Shown here one piece after another: positions 8,927 through 18,469 of a DNA stretch of 64,000 nt (positions within the stretch are counted from its first letter, which is position 1; each line of letters begins with the position of its first letter). Both the position numbers and the translations under genes were made by a program. The notes beneath the pieces are model-generated. The model had not been told where the DNA came from, ran no database searches, and saw only the letters and a program-made list of their open reading frames with translations. Source of the DNA: Paucibacter sp. KBW04 (GTDB lineage: Bacteria > Pseudomonadota > Gammaproteobacteria > Burkholderiales > Burkholderiaceae_C); NCBI RefSeq assembly GCF_003852425.1, contig NZ_QAJN01000002.1, positions 1-64,000 on the forward strand, read 5' to 3'.

Positions 8927-11815
8927 ATGAAACTCCCCCCACAGCCCAAGTTGCCAAACCCTGTGTACAGCCTTTTACTCATATGCACTGTCATCAGTGC
9001 CTGCGGTGGCGGTGGTGGCGGAGACAGCGCCGAAAAGGCAGCCATTGCGTCCATTCAACCGGCCGGCCCGGCCGCGTCAGAAGTTTCAGCGCCAGCACCT
9101 GACACCTCGGCCTCTGCTGCCAGTGCGCCGGAGGCGGCCAGCGCGGCCAGCGGACCAAGCGCCCATGCCCTGGCCAGTATCAGTGCAGAGGGCGCCAAAG
9201 CAGCCAGCCCAGCGGTGGCAGTGACCAAGGCAAGCCCTTCGACCTCTGCCAGCCAAAGCAGCGCGACTGCCCAGCCAACCACCGCTACGGCCACGACAAA
9301 AGCGACTACAGCCTCCCCAAGCACGGGTGGAGGCGGCAGTGTCCCCCCCCCCTCCAACAGTTCGGCAGCTGCGGCCACGCAGCAAGGCTCCCCCAAAACC
9401 ACGACTTTGGCGTCTTCATCTGGGACATCCGCGCAAGCCCTGACCAGCGCGGCCGCGCCGGTTAGCGCTCCCGTCATGTCCTTGCTTGGAACTGGGGTCG
9501 CTGGAACCGCGGCGACAGGGTGCACAGCCAAGATTTACACCGATTTCATTGACACCATGCAATGGAATCGTCGTCGGGTCCAACCCGGTGACTGCGCGCT
9601 GGTGCGCGTCAATCCGCCCCTGTTCGTCTGGCCCCAACCTGCCGACCGGAACACCAAGGTCGCTTGGTCGTTTTCAGTCAGAAAGGCCAATGCTGGCGCC
9701 ACTGTCCTCACCCGGACCTCAACCGTTCCCCGCGTCGATACAGGCAATGCGCCCTTAGCCGCTGGAGACTACGAATGGAGTGTGAGCTACGCCACCACCT
9801 CAGGCAGCACCAAGGTCAGCGCTTGGCGCCGCTTTACCATTGCCAGCGACGCCATCAACTTTGTGATGCCCACCGGCGATGCCTTGGCCGCCTCGGTAGC
9901 CAATAAGGTCAACCCGCGCGCACTTCCTGCAGGCTCAAGCTTCGCAGCCATTGCTGCCGCCGCGCAAGCCGGCGACTACAAGAACGCGTATTTGGCCTTG
10001 ATCAAGCAAGCCAATTCGACCAAAACTGCAGCCATCCCTACGCCACCGGACGCTCGCGCCACCCTGCCCTCCCCCGACAGCTTGATGAGCCCGGCTCGCG
10101 ATGAACGCAAAGCCATTGAGGCCCTCGGCTTTGCAAGTTACTTCACCAACGATTCGAGCTACCGAACTGCAGGCATCAATCGACTAATGAGCCTGGCCAA
10201 CTGGTCGCCTACAGGCCTCAGCAGCGATGCGAATCAAGACCAGGTCAACCGCGAGATTCACCTGGCACTGGCTCAAGGCCTGGATCTGTTCCGCGCCAAT
10301 ATGACGACGGCACAAAGAACTACGGTGGCCAATGCCTTGAAGGCACGCATCAACCAAGTCGTTTCCAAGTTCTCCAACTTTGATGCTGACCCCTACGACT
10401 CTCACTTGGTCAGCGCTGTCAATTTCGCCACGGAGTCACTGCTCTACGTCACTGGCCTGCCAGAATTTCCCGAGGCCAGCGCATATTTGTCCCGCACCTG
10501 GGACACCTACAAATTCGTCATGAATACTTGGGGCGGGCAAGACGGCGGCTACGGCGGTGGCGTCCCCTACGGCTGGTACTCCTTCACCCAAATCCCTCGC
10601 ACGCTTTCAGCCCTTCGCATCATTGGCGGGGTGGATATGGTCAAGCACCCCTACAACAGCATGTGGGGCGACTACCTGATTGCCTTTACCGCGCCGGCAT
10701 CCACCCTTTACAGCGCATTTGGAGATGGCCTGGACACCACCAGCCTCTACAGCTCTTACTCCTGGGATGAGTTCCGCCTGTTCGCAGCCTTGACCAAAAA
10801 ACCTTCCCACGAATGGTACTGGCGCGCACTTTCAACCAATCCAGGAAACACCATGTACATCAGCCCCTGGCATCTAATGCTGCTAGGAACCGGGGCTCCA
10901 ATAGCAATGCGTTCGGTGGCAGCAAGTACGGACGACGCCTGGGCCTCGGTGGATACGGGTCAGGTTGCCATCCACTCCAAGGCAGCCGATCCACTCCGCT
11001 CCAGCCTCTTCTTCCGTTCCAGCCCCTTTGGCAGCGACGGCCACGCCTTTGCCGACCACAACGCTTTCACCTTTGACTCCCGTGGGCAGAACCTGCTGAT
11101 CAGTGCTGGCTACTATCCCTGGTACAAGTCGGCGCACCATGTGACGGTTAACCGAGCCACTCGCTACAAGAACGCCCTCACCTTCAACGGTGGCATTGGT
11201 CAATCCGAGCCCGGCACCAGCGCCAGTGCACAGCCCATCACGCCCGGCAATCCTGCATTCTCAATGGATGCACGAGGCGAGATCATCAACTTCGCCGACA
11301 CAGGCGTTTGGGCCGCCGCCACGGGTGACGCCACCTTGGCCTATCGCACCATATTCGCGGCAAAGCCAGCTGCCACACTCTTGACGACAGCCATTCGTAG
11401 CGTCGCCTACAACCGCACCGAGCGCGTGGCACTGATCTACGACTGGGCCACAAGTGCAACGCCACGAAGCTGGGAATTGAACTTCCACGCCTTCAATACC
11501 TTCGACTTTGTAAACAAGTCGGTACGCGTGCAGAACAAGGGCTCGAGTGCCTGCTTCGATGTCTACAACCTGCCTGGCTCCTTCAATCAAGTCACAGGCT
11601 TTGCCGTGGCGCCTGAGAACGCCAAACCCAAGCAATGGCATGGCCGCTACACCGCGGCTTTGCCCAGTACCACGCTCACGGCAGTCACCGTCATTCGTGA
11701 AGACTGCCGCACGGTCCCCATCACAGTCAGTACCAGCGGAAGCAAGGTAACTGTAGGCGTGGGCAGCACGGGCAGTATCGTGTTTGATCAGCGCAGTATT
11801 ACGATGCCACAGTAG
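8927..11815 (+). CDS. Large lipoprotein with heparinase II/III-like (DUF4962) region
   Basis: A 962-residue protein. The start at 8927 gives a lipoprotein signal with hydrophobic core and lipobox ISAC (Cys near residue 26), followed by a glycine run. Residues about 30-190 are a low-complexity Ala/Ser/Thr/Pro linker. From about 205 there is an N-terminal domain like DUF4962 (FVWPQPADRNTKVAWSF), then an alpha-helical toroid-like region and, from about 690, a beta-rich part with the DHNAFTFDSRGQNLLISAG stretch typical of heparinase II/III-type polysaccharide lyases. The likely role is degradation or trimming of uronic-acid-containing polysaccharide at the outer membrane. Its place inside an EPS locus suggests the locus's own polymer as substrate. 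Catalytic residues cannot be assigned by eye. An earlier in-frame start would spoil the signal. Confidence 0.75.
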   Translation: MKLPPQPKLPNPVYSLLLICTVISACGGGGGGDSAEKAAIASIQPAGPAASEVSAPAPDTSASAASAPEAASAASGPSAHALASISAEGAKAASPAVAVTKASPSTSASQSSATAQPTTATATTKATTASPSTGGGGSVPPPSNSSAAAATQQGSPKTTTLASSSGTSAQALTSAAAPVSAPVMSLLGTGVAGTAATGCTAKIYTDFIDTMQWNRRRVQPGDCALVRVNPPLFVWPQPADRNTKVAWSFSVRKANAGATVLTRTSTVPRVDTGNAPLAAGDYEWSVSYATTSGSTKVSAWRRFTIASDAINFVMPTGDALAASVANKVNPRALPAGSSFAAIAAAAQAGDYKNAYLALIKQANSTKTAAIPTPPDARATLPSPDSLMSPARDERKAIEALGFASYFTNDSSYRTAGINRLMSLANWSPTGLSSDANQDQVNREIHLALAQGLDLFRANMTTAQRTTVANALKARINQVVSKFSNFDADPYDSHLVSAVNFATESLLYVTGLPEFPEASAYLSRTWDTYKFVMNTWGGQDGGYGGGVPYGWYSFTQIPRTLSALRIIGGVDMVKHPYNSMWGDYLIAFTAPASTLYSAFGDGLDTTSLYSSYSWDEFRLFAALTKKPSHEWYWRALSTNPGNTMYISPWHLMLLGTGAPIAMRSVAASTDDAWASVDTGQVAIHSKAADPLRSSLFFRSSPFGSDGHAFADHNAFTFDSRGQNLLISAGYYPWYKSAHHVTVNRATRYKNALTFNGGIGQSEPGTSASAQPITPGNPAFSMDARGEIINFADTGVWAAATGDATLAYRTIFAAKPAATLLTTAIRSVAYNRTERVALIYDWATSATPRSWELNFHAFNTFDFVNKSVRVQNKGSSACFDVYNLPGSFNQVTGFAVAPENAKPKQWHGRYTAALPSTTLTAVTVIREDCRTVPITVSTSGSKVTVGVGSTGSIVFDQRSITMPQ

Positions 11816-11848
11816 GCACGTACAGCGACCAAAGAGACTTCAAACCAG

Positions 11849-11880
11849 GGGCTGCGCCGGACATCCGACGCAGCCCTTTT
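11849..11880 (+). terminator. Intrinsic terminator after the lyase-like lipoprotein gene
   Basis: An 8-bp stem, GGGCTGCG paired with CGCAGCCC, encloses a 12-base loop and is followed by TTTT. It lies 34 bp after the stop at 11815, so the large lipoprotein gene is probably its own transcription unit. Confidence 0.8.
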
Positions 11881-12063
11881 CCCTGGTTGACAAGTCCTGC
11901 ACATGAGAAGGGGGAGCCCGGCTTGCCTCTAAGCTGGAGACTAAGAAACGCCAACAAGGCGCGGTAAGCCAAGACGAACGGTCTTCGCACCCTAGCTTCA
12001 TGCGATAGAGAAGCAACAGAGTCTCCAGCACAATGCGAAAAACAGTCGGAGGCAAACAGGCCC

Positions 12064-13134
12064 ATGATCACTTCACTTCAGGCCGGTCGGGCCATCGCCG
12101 CATTTTCAGTAGCTGCATTTCATCTATGGCTTGGCCTCGGCAGCCCGAGTGCCCAGGGCTGGAGTGGCAACACCTTTTTAAGCATTTGGTCTCAAGGCTT
12201 TCTGGGGGTCGACTACTTCTTCGTCCTCAGCGGCTTCATCATCTTGCAAGCCCATTTCCGCGACATTGGGCAGGCACATCGCACAGGCAAATACCTGGCC
12301 CGTCGAGCAATTCGAATTTTCCCCATCTACTGGATCTATCTCAGCGCCTGCATCCTAGGTATGTGGCTAGTCAAGAGCGACCACTTGCAATTGGGCGGCG
12401 CGCTGGACTGGTTCACAAGCTACAGCCTAATTCGGCTGAGCAACGTTGAGCTGCCCTTAGCCCAGGCCTGGACGCTGTTCCACGAGATCGCGTTTTACGC
12501 CATCTTTGCGCTGCTAATTCTGAATCGCCGATGGGGCCTCGCTGCCTTCATTGCTTGGATGCTTGTTGTTGCCTTCAACTTTCACTATCCATCCAACGCC
12601 TCGCAAAACCTGCTCAGCGTACTGACCGGTGCCTACAACCTGAACTTCTGCATTGGCATGTTGTCATTTCTTTTGGTCCAACGCCTAGCCAGCAAGGCGA
12701 CAGCATCTTTGGCTCTGCTGCTGGGCCTAGCCCTTTTTGCCGCAATGCTCGCATTCCGAGCCAATGGCGGTGCAGTATGGAGTCCCCTCGGTTGCGCAAT
12801 AGCCTTTGGATTAGTGATGAGCGGTGCGGCCGCTCTCGAACTCAAGGGAGGCCTGCGGGTGCCAGTTTGGCTCAGCTTGCTGGGTGACGCGTCCTACTCA
12901 ACCTACTTGCTCCACGAGCATGTAGAAAGCTACAGCCTGCGCGCGCTGAGCAAATTGGGCTTCGACTATCTAAACAGCCCGGTCATCACATTCTTTGGCG
13001 TGATGGCAGTAGTCTTGAGTGTCGGCCTGGCCGCCTACCTAGGCCTGGAACGTCCCTTGATGAAGCGGCTGCGCCCTTGGGTGGATCGGCATTTTTCTGG
13101 CCAACCAACCCACAGGCAGGCTTCCGCTAACTGA
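12064..13134 (+). CDS. Acyltransferase 3 family membrane protein
   Basis: A 356-residue polytopic protein of the OafA/YrhL-type acyltransferase family, which O-acylates surface sugars. The N-terminal region LQAGRAIAAFSVAAFHLW carries the conserved catalytic-type His near residue 19. The FLGVDYFFVLSGFII segment is near residue 48 and the RRAIRIFPIYW motif near 80. About ten hydrophobic segments follow. It lies between a lyase-like gene and an AAC(3)-like gene in the EPS locus, so O-acetylation or O-acylation of the polymer is the likely job. The gene ends 203 bp before the next one, so the two may not be co-transcribed. Confidence 0.88.
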   Translation: MITSLQAGRAIAAFSVAAFHLWLGLGSPSAQGWSGNTFLSIWSQGFLGVDYFFVLSGFIILQAHFRDIGQAHRTGKYLARRAIRIFPIYWIYLSACILGMWLVKSDHLQLGGALDWFTSYSLIRLSNVELPLAQAWTLFHEIAFYAIFALLILNRRWGLAAFIAWMLVVAFNFHYPSNASQNLLSVLTGAYNLNFCIGMLSFLLVQRLASKATASLALLLGLALFAAMLAFRANGGAVWSPLGCAIAFGLVMSGAAALELKGGLRVPVWLSLLGDASYSTYLLHEHVESYSLRALSKLGFDYLNSPVITFFGVMAVVLSVGLAAYLGLERPLMKRLRPWVDRHFSGQPTHRQASAN

Positions 13135-13337
13135 GAGCAATGGGCTCTGAGAGCCACACATAGAATCGACTGCAGAAGCGGCGGCCAAGTCCGTCTCGTC
13201 GGTTCAGTTTGTCGAAAGACTTCGCTGAAAAAAAGGTCCTCGAGACAAGCCGAGCTTGTTGGGCTCCACCTGATCCTGCAGCGCCAACGCTCTGGCATTC
13301 ACCAAAAGAAGCCCCCCCCATCTACCGGAACCCGCCC

Positions 13338-14297
13338 ATGTCCTTGCGCACATTCGCCAAACGTGTTCTGCCCTATATGCCGAGCTGGCTTCAACGCAAA
13401 CTCAGGCAAAAACTTGAAAAAGAACGCCTAGCCCAACATGCCGCTCGCAAGGCCAGAACCACAGTGTCAGTGGCCTCGGTGCTCGCGCAACTTAAACAAA
13501 TGAACTTGAGCCGTGACCTCATCGTCCACGGATCCATCTCCAATATCGGTAAGTTGGATCAGCCGGTTACGACCTTGGTGGACTCATGGCTTGCAAGCTT
13601 GGACCTCAGCCAGCAAACCCTGCTTGTGCCGGCTCTGCCCTACAACACCACCATGAAGGAATACCTGGACAGCAGCCCGAACTTTGATGTCCGCTCGGCT
13701 CGCAACGCGATGGGGGCCATCTCCACCATCATCATGGCCAAAGCTGGCGCGCTGCGCAGCGTGCACCCCACTCACTCCGTCGTAGCACTTGGGGCGCGCG
13801 CCGCTAACTACACCAGCACTCACCATCAAGACGGCACCCCCTTTGGCCCCGCAAGCCCGTTTTGGCATCTGACGAAACACCGGGGCCAGATTTTGATGAT
13901 CGGTGTGGGATTGAACTCGGTGACCTGCTTTCACGTCTACGAAGACTTGCTGGCTGAACACCTGCCCTTCCCCGTCTACCTCGCAGAGACCTTCAACGTG
14001 CCCTGTCTAGATACGAACGGCGTGGCACTCACCGTCAACACACGCTGCCACAACCCCAAGCAATCCGTCATCCGTGACTGCGAGCGCGCAAGACCTTGGC
14101 TTGAGGCTGCTGGGGCCATCCACACTTTCAAACTGGGGGAGTCTGAACTTTCCGTCATCGACGCCTACAAGTTCACCCAGACCCTGCTCGAACGCTTGCT
14201 TCGGGGTGAGTCCATTTACGGGAAGGTAGGGCTGAACGCTGATCAAAAAGCCGCTGTCAAACAAGCCTTGCTGAAACTGGAACAAGCCAGCGCATGA
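13338..14297 (+). CDS. AAC(3)-family N-acetyltransferase-like protein
   Basis: A 319-residue member of the aminoglycoside 3-N-acetyltransferase (AAC(3)) family. The family hallmarks are HPTHSVVALG at residues 143-152, TPFGPASPF at 167-175 and GVGLNSVTCFH at 189-199. Genuine family members acetylate amino groups using acetyl-CoA. The first about 45 residues are an extra basic, amphipathic N-terminus. The start at 13338 was chosen because further upstream codons look non-coding. The gene overlaps the following polysaccharide deacetylase by 4 bp, which argues for a role in N-acetylation of a sugar or polymer rather than antibiotic resistance. This role is inference. Confidence 0.75.
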   Translation: MSLRTFAKRVLPYMPSWLQRKLRQKLEKERLAQHAARKARTTVSVASVLAQLKQMNLSRDLIVHGSISNIGKLDQPVTTLVDSWLASLDLSQQTLLVPALPYNTTMKEYLDSSPNFDVRSARNAMGAISTIIMAKAGALRSVHPTHSVVALGARAANYTSTHHQDGTPFGPASPFWHLTKHRGQILMIGVGLNSVTCFHVYEDLLAEHLPFPVYLAETFNVPCLDTNGVALTVNTRCHNPKQSVIRDCERARPWLEAAGAIHTFKLGESELSVIDAYKFTQTLLERLLRGESIYGKVGLNADQKAAVKQALLKLEQASA

Positions 14298-15286
14298 AAA
14301 CTCTGCTCACGCTCGACTACGAACTCTTTTTCGGTCGCAACACCGGCAGCGTCGAGGCTTGCATCATCAAGCCGACCAATGAGCTGCTGGACATCGTTAG
14401 GCCGCTGCGCGCCCCCCTGGTCTTCTTCGTCGATGTGGCCTACATCGCAGCCTTGCGCCGCGAGATGCACAAACACGCCCAGCTAAGAAAGGACCATGAC
14501 CTGATTTGCCGCCACGTGGAGATGCTGGCGAACGAGGGTCATGAGATCCAACTGCACATCCACTCCCACTGGGAAGACTGCCGATGGACGGGCGACGGCT
14601 GGGACATGAACACCCAACGCTACCGCCTGCACGACTTCAGCCTTAACGATATTTCTAGCCTGGTGCAGGGCTACGTCAGACTCTTAAAGGAACTGGCTGG
14701 GCCGGATCATGGCTATGCCTATCGAGCCGGCGGCTGGGTGATTCAACCCTTCGAAAAAATTCGGCAGGCCCTGCTGGACGCTGGCGTCTACATCGACAGC
14801 ACCGTGTTCGCAGGCGGCAAGGCCGAAGGTGCGGAGCACCTCTTTGACTTCACCCAGGCGCCCCGGCTCGGTCATTGGCAGTTCGACACCGACCCATGCG
14901 TTCCTTGTGCCAAGGGCCCATTTCTCGAAGTGCCTATTGCCAGCATCGATGTGCCTCCCAGCTTCTATTGGCGCTTTGCGGCCCACAAAAAACTGGGTGA
15001 CGCGAGCAGCCAGCCCTTCGGCGATGGCAAAGCCATAGGTCCGGGCAAAGCAGATTTGTTGAAGAAGATGTTGACGAGGACTAGCAGCGTTGTCTCCATG
15101 GACGGATACAAAAGCACGCTCTTGGAAAAAGCCTACGAGCAATACAAGCAACAGAACCAAACAAGCTTTGTGGTGATTGGCCACCCGAAATCGTTATCGC
15201 CATTTAGCCTTGGTAATCTTGAAAATTTTCTGAAAAAACTTCCTGATGAAAGCCTCCAATCATTCAAGAATTTCAGAAATTTCTAA
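14294..15286 (+). CDS. Polysaccharide deacetylase-like protein
   Basis: A 330-residue protein of the NodB/polysaccharide-deacetylase superfamily. LTLDYELFF near the start supplies the metal-binding Asp region. LHIHSHWED near residues 92-100 supplies the HxxxH-type metal ligands, and YRAGGW near 141 corresponds to motif 3. There is no signal peptide, so it probably acts in the cytoplasm on a lipid-linked or nucleotide-linked sugar. It starts inside the stop of the AAC(3)-like gene (ATGA), so the two are translationally coupled. The neighbouring minus-strand acyltransferase gene ends only 21 bp away. Confidence 0.8.
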   Translation: MKTLLTLDYELFFGRNTGSVEACIIKPTNELLDIVRPLRAPLVFFVDVAYIAALRREMHKHAQLRKDHDLICRHVEMLANEGHEIQLHIHSHWEDCRWTGDGWDMNTQRYRLHDFSLNDISSLVQGYVRLLKELAGPDHGYAYRAGGWVIQPFEKIRQALLDAGVYIDSTVFAGGKAEGAEHLFDFTQAPRLGHWQFDTDPCVPCAKGPFLEVPIASIDVPPSFYWRFAAHKKLGDASSQPFGDGKAIGPGKADLLKKMLTRTSSVVSMDGYKSTLLEKAYEQYKQQNQTSFVVIGHPKSLSPFSLGNLENFLKKLPDESLQSFKNFRNF

Positions 15287-15307
15287 TATCTTCAGACCCA
15301 TATACTA

Positions 15308-16300
15308 TCACCTTGTTATCCTATCGAGATAACCAAATCTAGAAAAAAACTTCCTCTGAATAAAAATCGGCACACTCAATCCGATTAACCAAAGAGCAAG
15401 CACAACGGGCACAAACCTCCAATCATCCCAGCCCCATGTCTTCACAAATATTGATCTAGCCAAACCCATCGCAAGCGAATTCATCAAATAGATGGTAAAG
15501 GAGTTTACGCCGAGAAATATAAACCATCCAGCCAACTCCTTTTCGCATAGATAGCGCGCCAACGCCATCAACGCGAACACGCTCAACACCGCACCAATTG
15601 TTGGCAAAACCGACTTAGGCGCAAGCGCCATAAAAACAAGAAAAACAACAATAAAGCCCCATCGCCATTGATCAAGCAGGGCATCAAATCTCGGCCTATA
15701 TTCGACAATCAATGCGCCAGCAACGAAGAATGGCATGTATCTAAACATCCACTTCAGTGCAAACAGATCCGTCACGTAGCCATTGACAGCCATCAAATGG
15801 AATATCCATGACAAGGCAAAAGCAAGCCACAGGTTTTTCCGAGGCAAAAAACGTAGCAGCCAAGGCACTAGTATTTGCAACTCTAGCAAAACAACAATAA
15901 ACCACAAATACTGTGCCGCACCTTGCGATGGATACAGAAATTGCAAAAGCACATCGGTCCATCCGCCACCCACTCTTGCATTGACGGGCATAAACCTCGC
16001 AGCCGCGCCCTTCAACAAGAACACAATCGCGGCAAACAAAAGATAGGCAGGAATAAGACGTCTAGCGGTCTTCTTCCATCGTCCCCACCAGTCCCCATCA
16101 GAACTCAAGAAGTAGACGACACCTGCGAGAAAAAAGAAAAAGGCCATATGGAATTCATACAGCCTTGAATTTAAAACGAAGTACCAGTCGTTGCCTACCG
16201 GTTTGACAAAATCTTTTGAAACAATGTGACCCCACACAACAAGGGAGATGGCCACCCCTTTAGCTGCATCCAATTCCAGCGATCTACCGGTATTTTTCAT
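15308..16300 (-). CDS. Acyltransferase 3 family membrane protein (AT-rich gene)
   Basis: A 330-residue polytopic protein with the N-terminal acyltransferase-3 pattern: LELDAAKGVAISLVVWGH carries the conserved His near residue 26, and YEFHMAFFFFLAG follows near residue 50. About ten transmembrane segments are visible. The start is either the ATG at 16300 or a GTG at 16312; neither has a strong ribosome binding site. The gene and its 160-bp upstream flank are clearly richer in A and T than the surrounding genes, which suggests a separate origin. Likely role: O-acylation of the EPS or another surface glycan. Confidence 0.82.
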   Translation of the reverse strand: MKNTGRSLELDAAKGVAISLVVWGHIVSKDFVKPVGNDWYFVLNSRLYEFHMAFFFFLAGVVYFLSSDGDWWGRWKKTARRLIPAYLLFAAIVFLLKGAAARFMPVNARVGGGWTDVLLQFLYPSQGAAQYLWFIVVLLELQILVPWLLRFLPRKNLWLAFALSWIFHLMAVNGYVTDLFALKWMFRYMPFFVAGALIVEYRPRFDALLDQWRWGFIVVFLVFMALAPKSVLPTIGAVLSVFALMALARYLCEKELAGWFIFLGVNSFTIYLMNSLAMGLARSIFVKTWGWDDWRFVPVVLALWLIGLSVPIFIQRKFFSRFGYLDRITR

Positions 16301-16459
16301 AAAATAAAGCACCTACAATCGTTGGTCACTAGAAAACACTTTACATTTACAGCTTTCATATTTTTATTAGCTTGCAAATCAAGAATGAGGACTTTGCAAA
16401 AATTAAAAAAGAAAAATCTAAGTAGGCCACCTCAGATGCCATTTACCTCTTAGGCTTCG

Positions 16460-18469
16460 CTAGGTACTCTCTAGCCTTGTGCCTACTTCAATCTGCGTAG
16501 TAATTTCAAAATCCCTAGCATGTGCACTGACTCGGACGGTAGTACAAACCTCCTTTTCGCCGTAGGCACTTGAATACCAACCCAGGGGCTGATCCTCTCG
16601 CCCGGAAATCAGCTCGATGGCTAGCGGCGCTTTTGATTGGAAGTTGAGCTCAAGGCGTTTTCCCGGCTTGAAAATTACAACATCCCCTTGATCCAAACTT
16701 GCCTGCCAAGAGGGATGCACATGCCAATGCAGTTCGATCAAACCCGGTTCTTGGCCTTGAACAAGGTCTTTGACCACCAGTTCTTGTTTGACGCCTTTGA
16801 ACAGGACTTGTCGGCTGTGCTTGAAACGCCCACGCAAGCGTGTGTAGCCATCATGCCAAGCAGAGAGCTCAAAGCTGCTGGCGTCGGGTCGACTGACCTT
16901 CACGTCAAAGACCCTCGCCTTGCGCGTCCACATGAAGCGACCGCCGCTGACGGATTGGTCCAACTCATTGATCCGTACGGTGTTGTGAGCCGAGGTGCCA
17001 CGGAAGTAGTCGCGCCATTTTTTGTCTGCTCGGTAGGAGTAGGTGCCGGGGTCAACCAGCACCGGATCCCCATCGACTGCCAGGCAGACTTGCAAGGCGT
17101 CGGCATGGCCATGCGCGGCAATCCCCAAATAGCCTAAGGGCCCAGCATCCACAAAGCCTTCGATGTGAGCTTGGCCTGGCGCTTGGGAAGCGAACTTGAA
17201 GTAGCCGCCCTCAGGGAAGTCAAGGCCGGGCGGCTCGTTGGATTGCACCAGTTTGGGCAGATGCTCCTGGCTCATCCAAAGCAGATCATCCCGTTGGCTC
17301 TGGTCCTCGAGGGGACCTTGGTGCTGGAACAAGCATTGCGCCTTGCTCAGCATGCTTGCAAACGCATCCCTGCCGGTTCGAGGGTCGAGCCGGAAGGCTT
17401 CAGCCCCATCCGCATCGCCAACCATGGGCCACTGGCCCGTCGAAGTCCGCATGGCGGCAAAGAACTGGCTCATGGCACACATGCGCTCGACAAAGGCCTT
17501 GGACACCGGCTCACCCGCCATGGCCGCGCAGCGCTCAACAGCCAAGAAGAAATCGAAGGTAAAGGTCGCGTACTCAAAGGCTTGCTCTTTCAGCACGCCG
17601 TCGGCATAGACCTGGGCCTGAATCTCACGCTCAAGTTCTCGGCGGGCCTTGGCATTCAGCGTTCCAAAGCTAGGCCAAAAGGGCCAAACATGGGTGGCGA
17701 CAAACACGCCGGCCAACTCACCCAGTAAGTGGTTGTTGGCCGAGGAGTGGCGAGAGTAGTTGCGCGCAATGGTTCGCACATGCTGATTGATCGAATTCAA
17801 CCAATCGTCTTTGAGTCGGGCGCCCGCAGGCGAGGCGAACAGTTCAGAGTCAGCGCCGCCGATCAGCTGCCAGATGACCGACCAATTCAAAAGCCGAATG
17901 GCTAACTCAAGACTGCTGGTCCAGTTCGGGCCTTGGCCGCAGGGGCATTGCTGCAACCAACTCGCAAGCTGAGTCCGCAAGGATTCGAGGTATTGCGCAT
18001 CACGGCTCAGCGCCCAGGCTTGCGCGATGGCTACCAGATGGAGGTGGCGGTTCAGCTCCCAGACGTACTTGATGTCGCCCACCAAGGCTCGATCGGTCAA
18101 TGAGATTTTGTAGCTGGGCCAGTTGGGCCCTTCCACGCCCGTCAGCGGGCACCGGTTCCAGCGCGGCAAGGCGCCGACGTCAAAGCGCTGCGAAGCAAAG
18201 AGCCTGACCTGGCCGCTCGCAATCAAACGGGCTTCTTCGATGTAGTGTTGAGCATCGAACGGCTCCCCTTGCATGCGGGGCACACAGACCCATTGCACGC
18301 CCGCCTTCGCACCGTGGCGAGCTTCGGGCCGGACGGTGGCTGTGCCAGTCCACTGCTCCATTCGATTGCGCAGGGTGACGACGGCGCGATGCCCGACTTC
18401 CGCAGGGCTCATGCAGCTGAGCCGACTGAAGAACCATTGCCAGCGCCCTTGAGCTTCTTGGCTACTCAT
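16460..18469 (-). CDS. Heparinase II/III family protein
   Basis: A 669-residue protein with an N-terminal helical toroid-type region (about 1-390) and a C-terminal beta domain typical of heparinase II/III and alginate lyase relatives. The motif HGHADALQVCLAVDG followed by DPGTYSY (about residues 450-475) and the SAHNTVRINELDQS segment are diagnostic. No signal peptide is evident, which is common for members encoded in EPS loci. It overlaps the upstream GT4 gene by 4 bp. A lyase inside the biosynthetic operon may control chain length or release; the homologous family member in other EPS clusters is often uncharacterised. It is the last gene of the long minus-strand run. Confidence 0.87.
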   Translation of the reverse strand: MSSQEAQGRWQWFFSRLSCMSPAEVGHRAVVTLRNRMEQWTGTATVRPEARHGAKAGVQWVCVPRMQGEPFDAQHYIEEARLIASGQVRLFASQRFDVGALPRWNRCPLTGVEGPNWPSYKISLTDRALVGDIKYVWELNRHLHLVAIAQAWALSRDAQYLESLRTQLASWLQQCPCGQGPNWTSSLELAIRLLNWSVIWQLIGGADSELFASPAGARLKDDWLNSINQHVRTIARNYSRHSSANNHLLGELAGVFVATHVWPFWPSFGTLNAKARRELEREIQAQVYADGVLKEQAFEYATFTFDFFLAVERCAAMAGEPVSKAFVERMCAMSQFFAAMRTSTGQWPMVGDADGAEAFRLDPRTGRDAFASMLSKAQCLFQHQGPLEDQSQRDDLLWMSQEHLPKLVQSNEPPGLDFPEGGYFKFASQAPGQAHIEGFVDAGPLGYLGIAAHGHADALQVCLAVDGDPVLVDPGTYSYRADKKWRDYFRGTSAHNTVRINELDQSVSGGRFMWTRKARVFDVKVSRPDASSFELSAWHDGYTRLRGRFKHSRQVLFKGVKQELVVKDLVQGQEPGLIELHWHVHPSWQASLDQGDVVIFKPGKRLELNFQSKAPLAIELISGREDQPLGWYSSAYGEKEVCTTVRVSAHARDFEITTQIEVGTRLEST

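Noticed and set aside
13338-14297. Aminoglycoside resistance gene
   Set aside because: The family match is to AAC(3), but the gene is embedded in an EPS operon and coupled to a deacetylase, so resistance is not the likely function.
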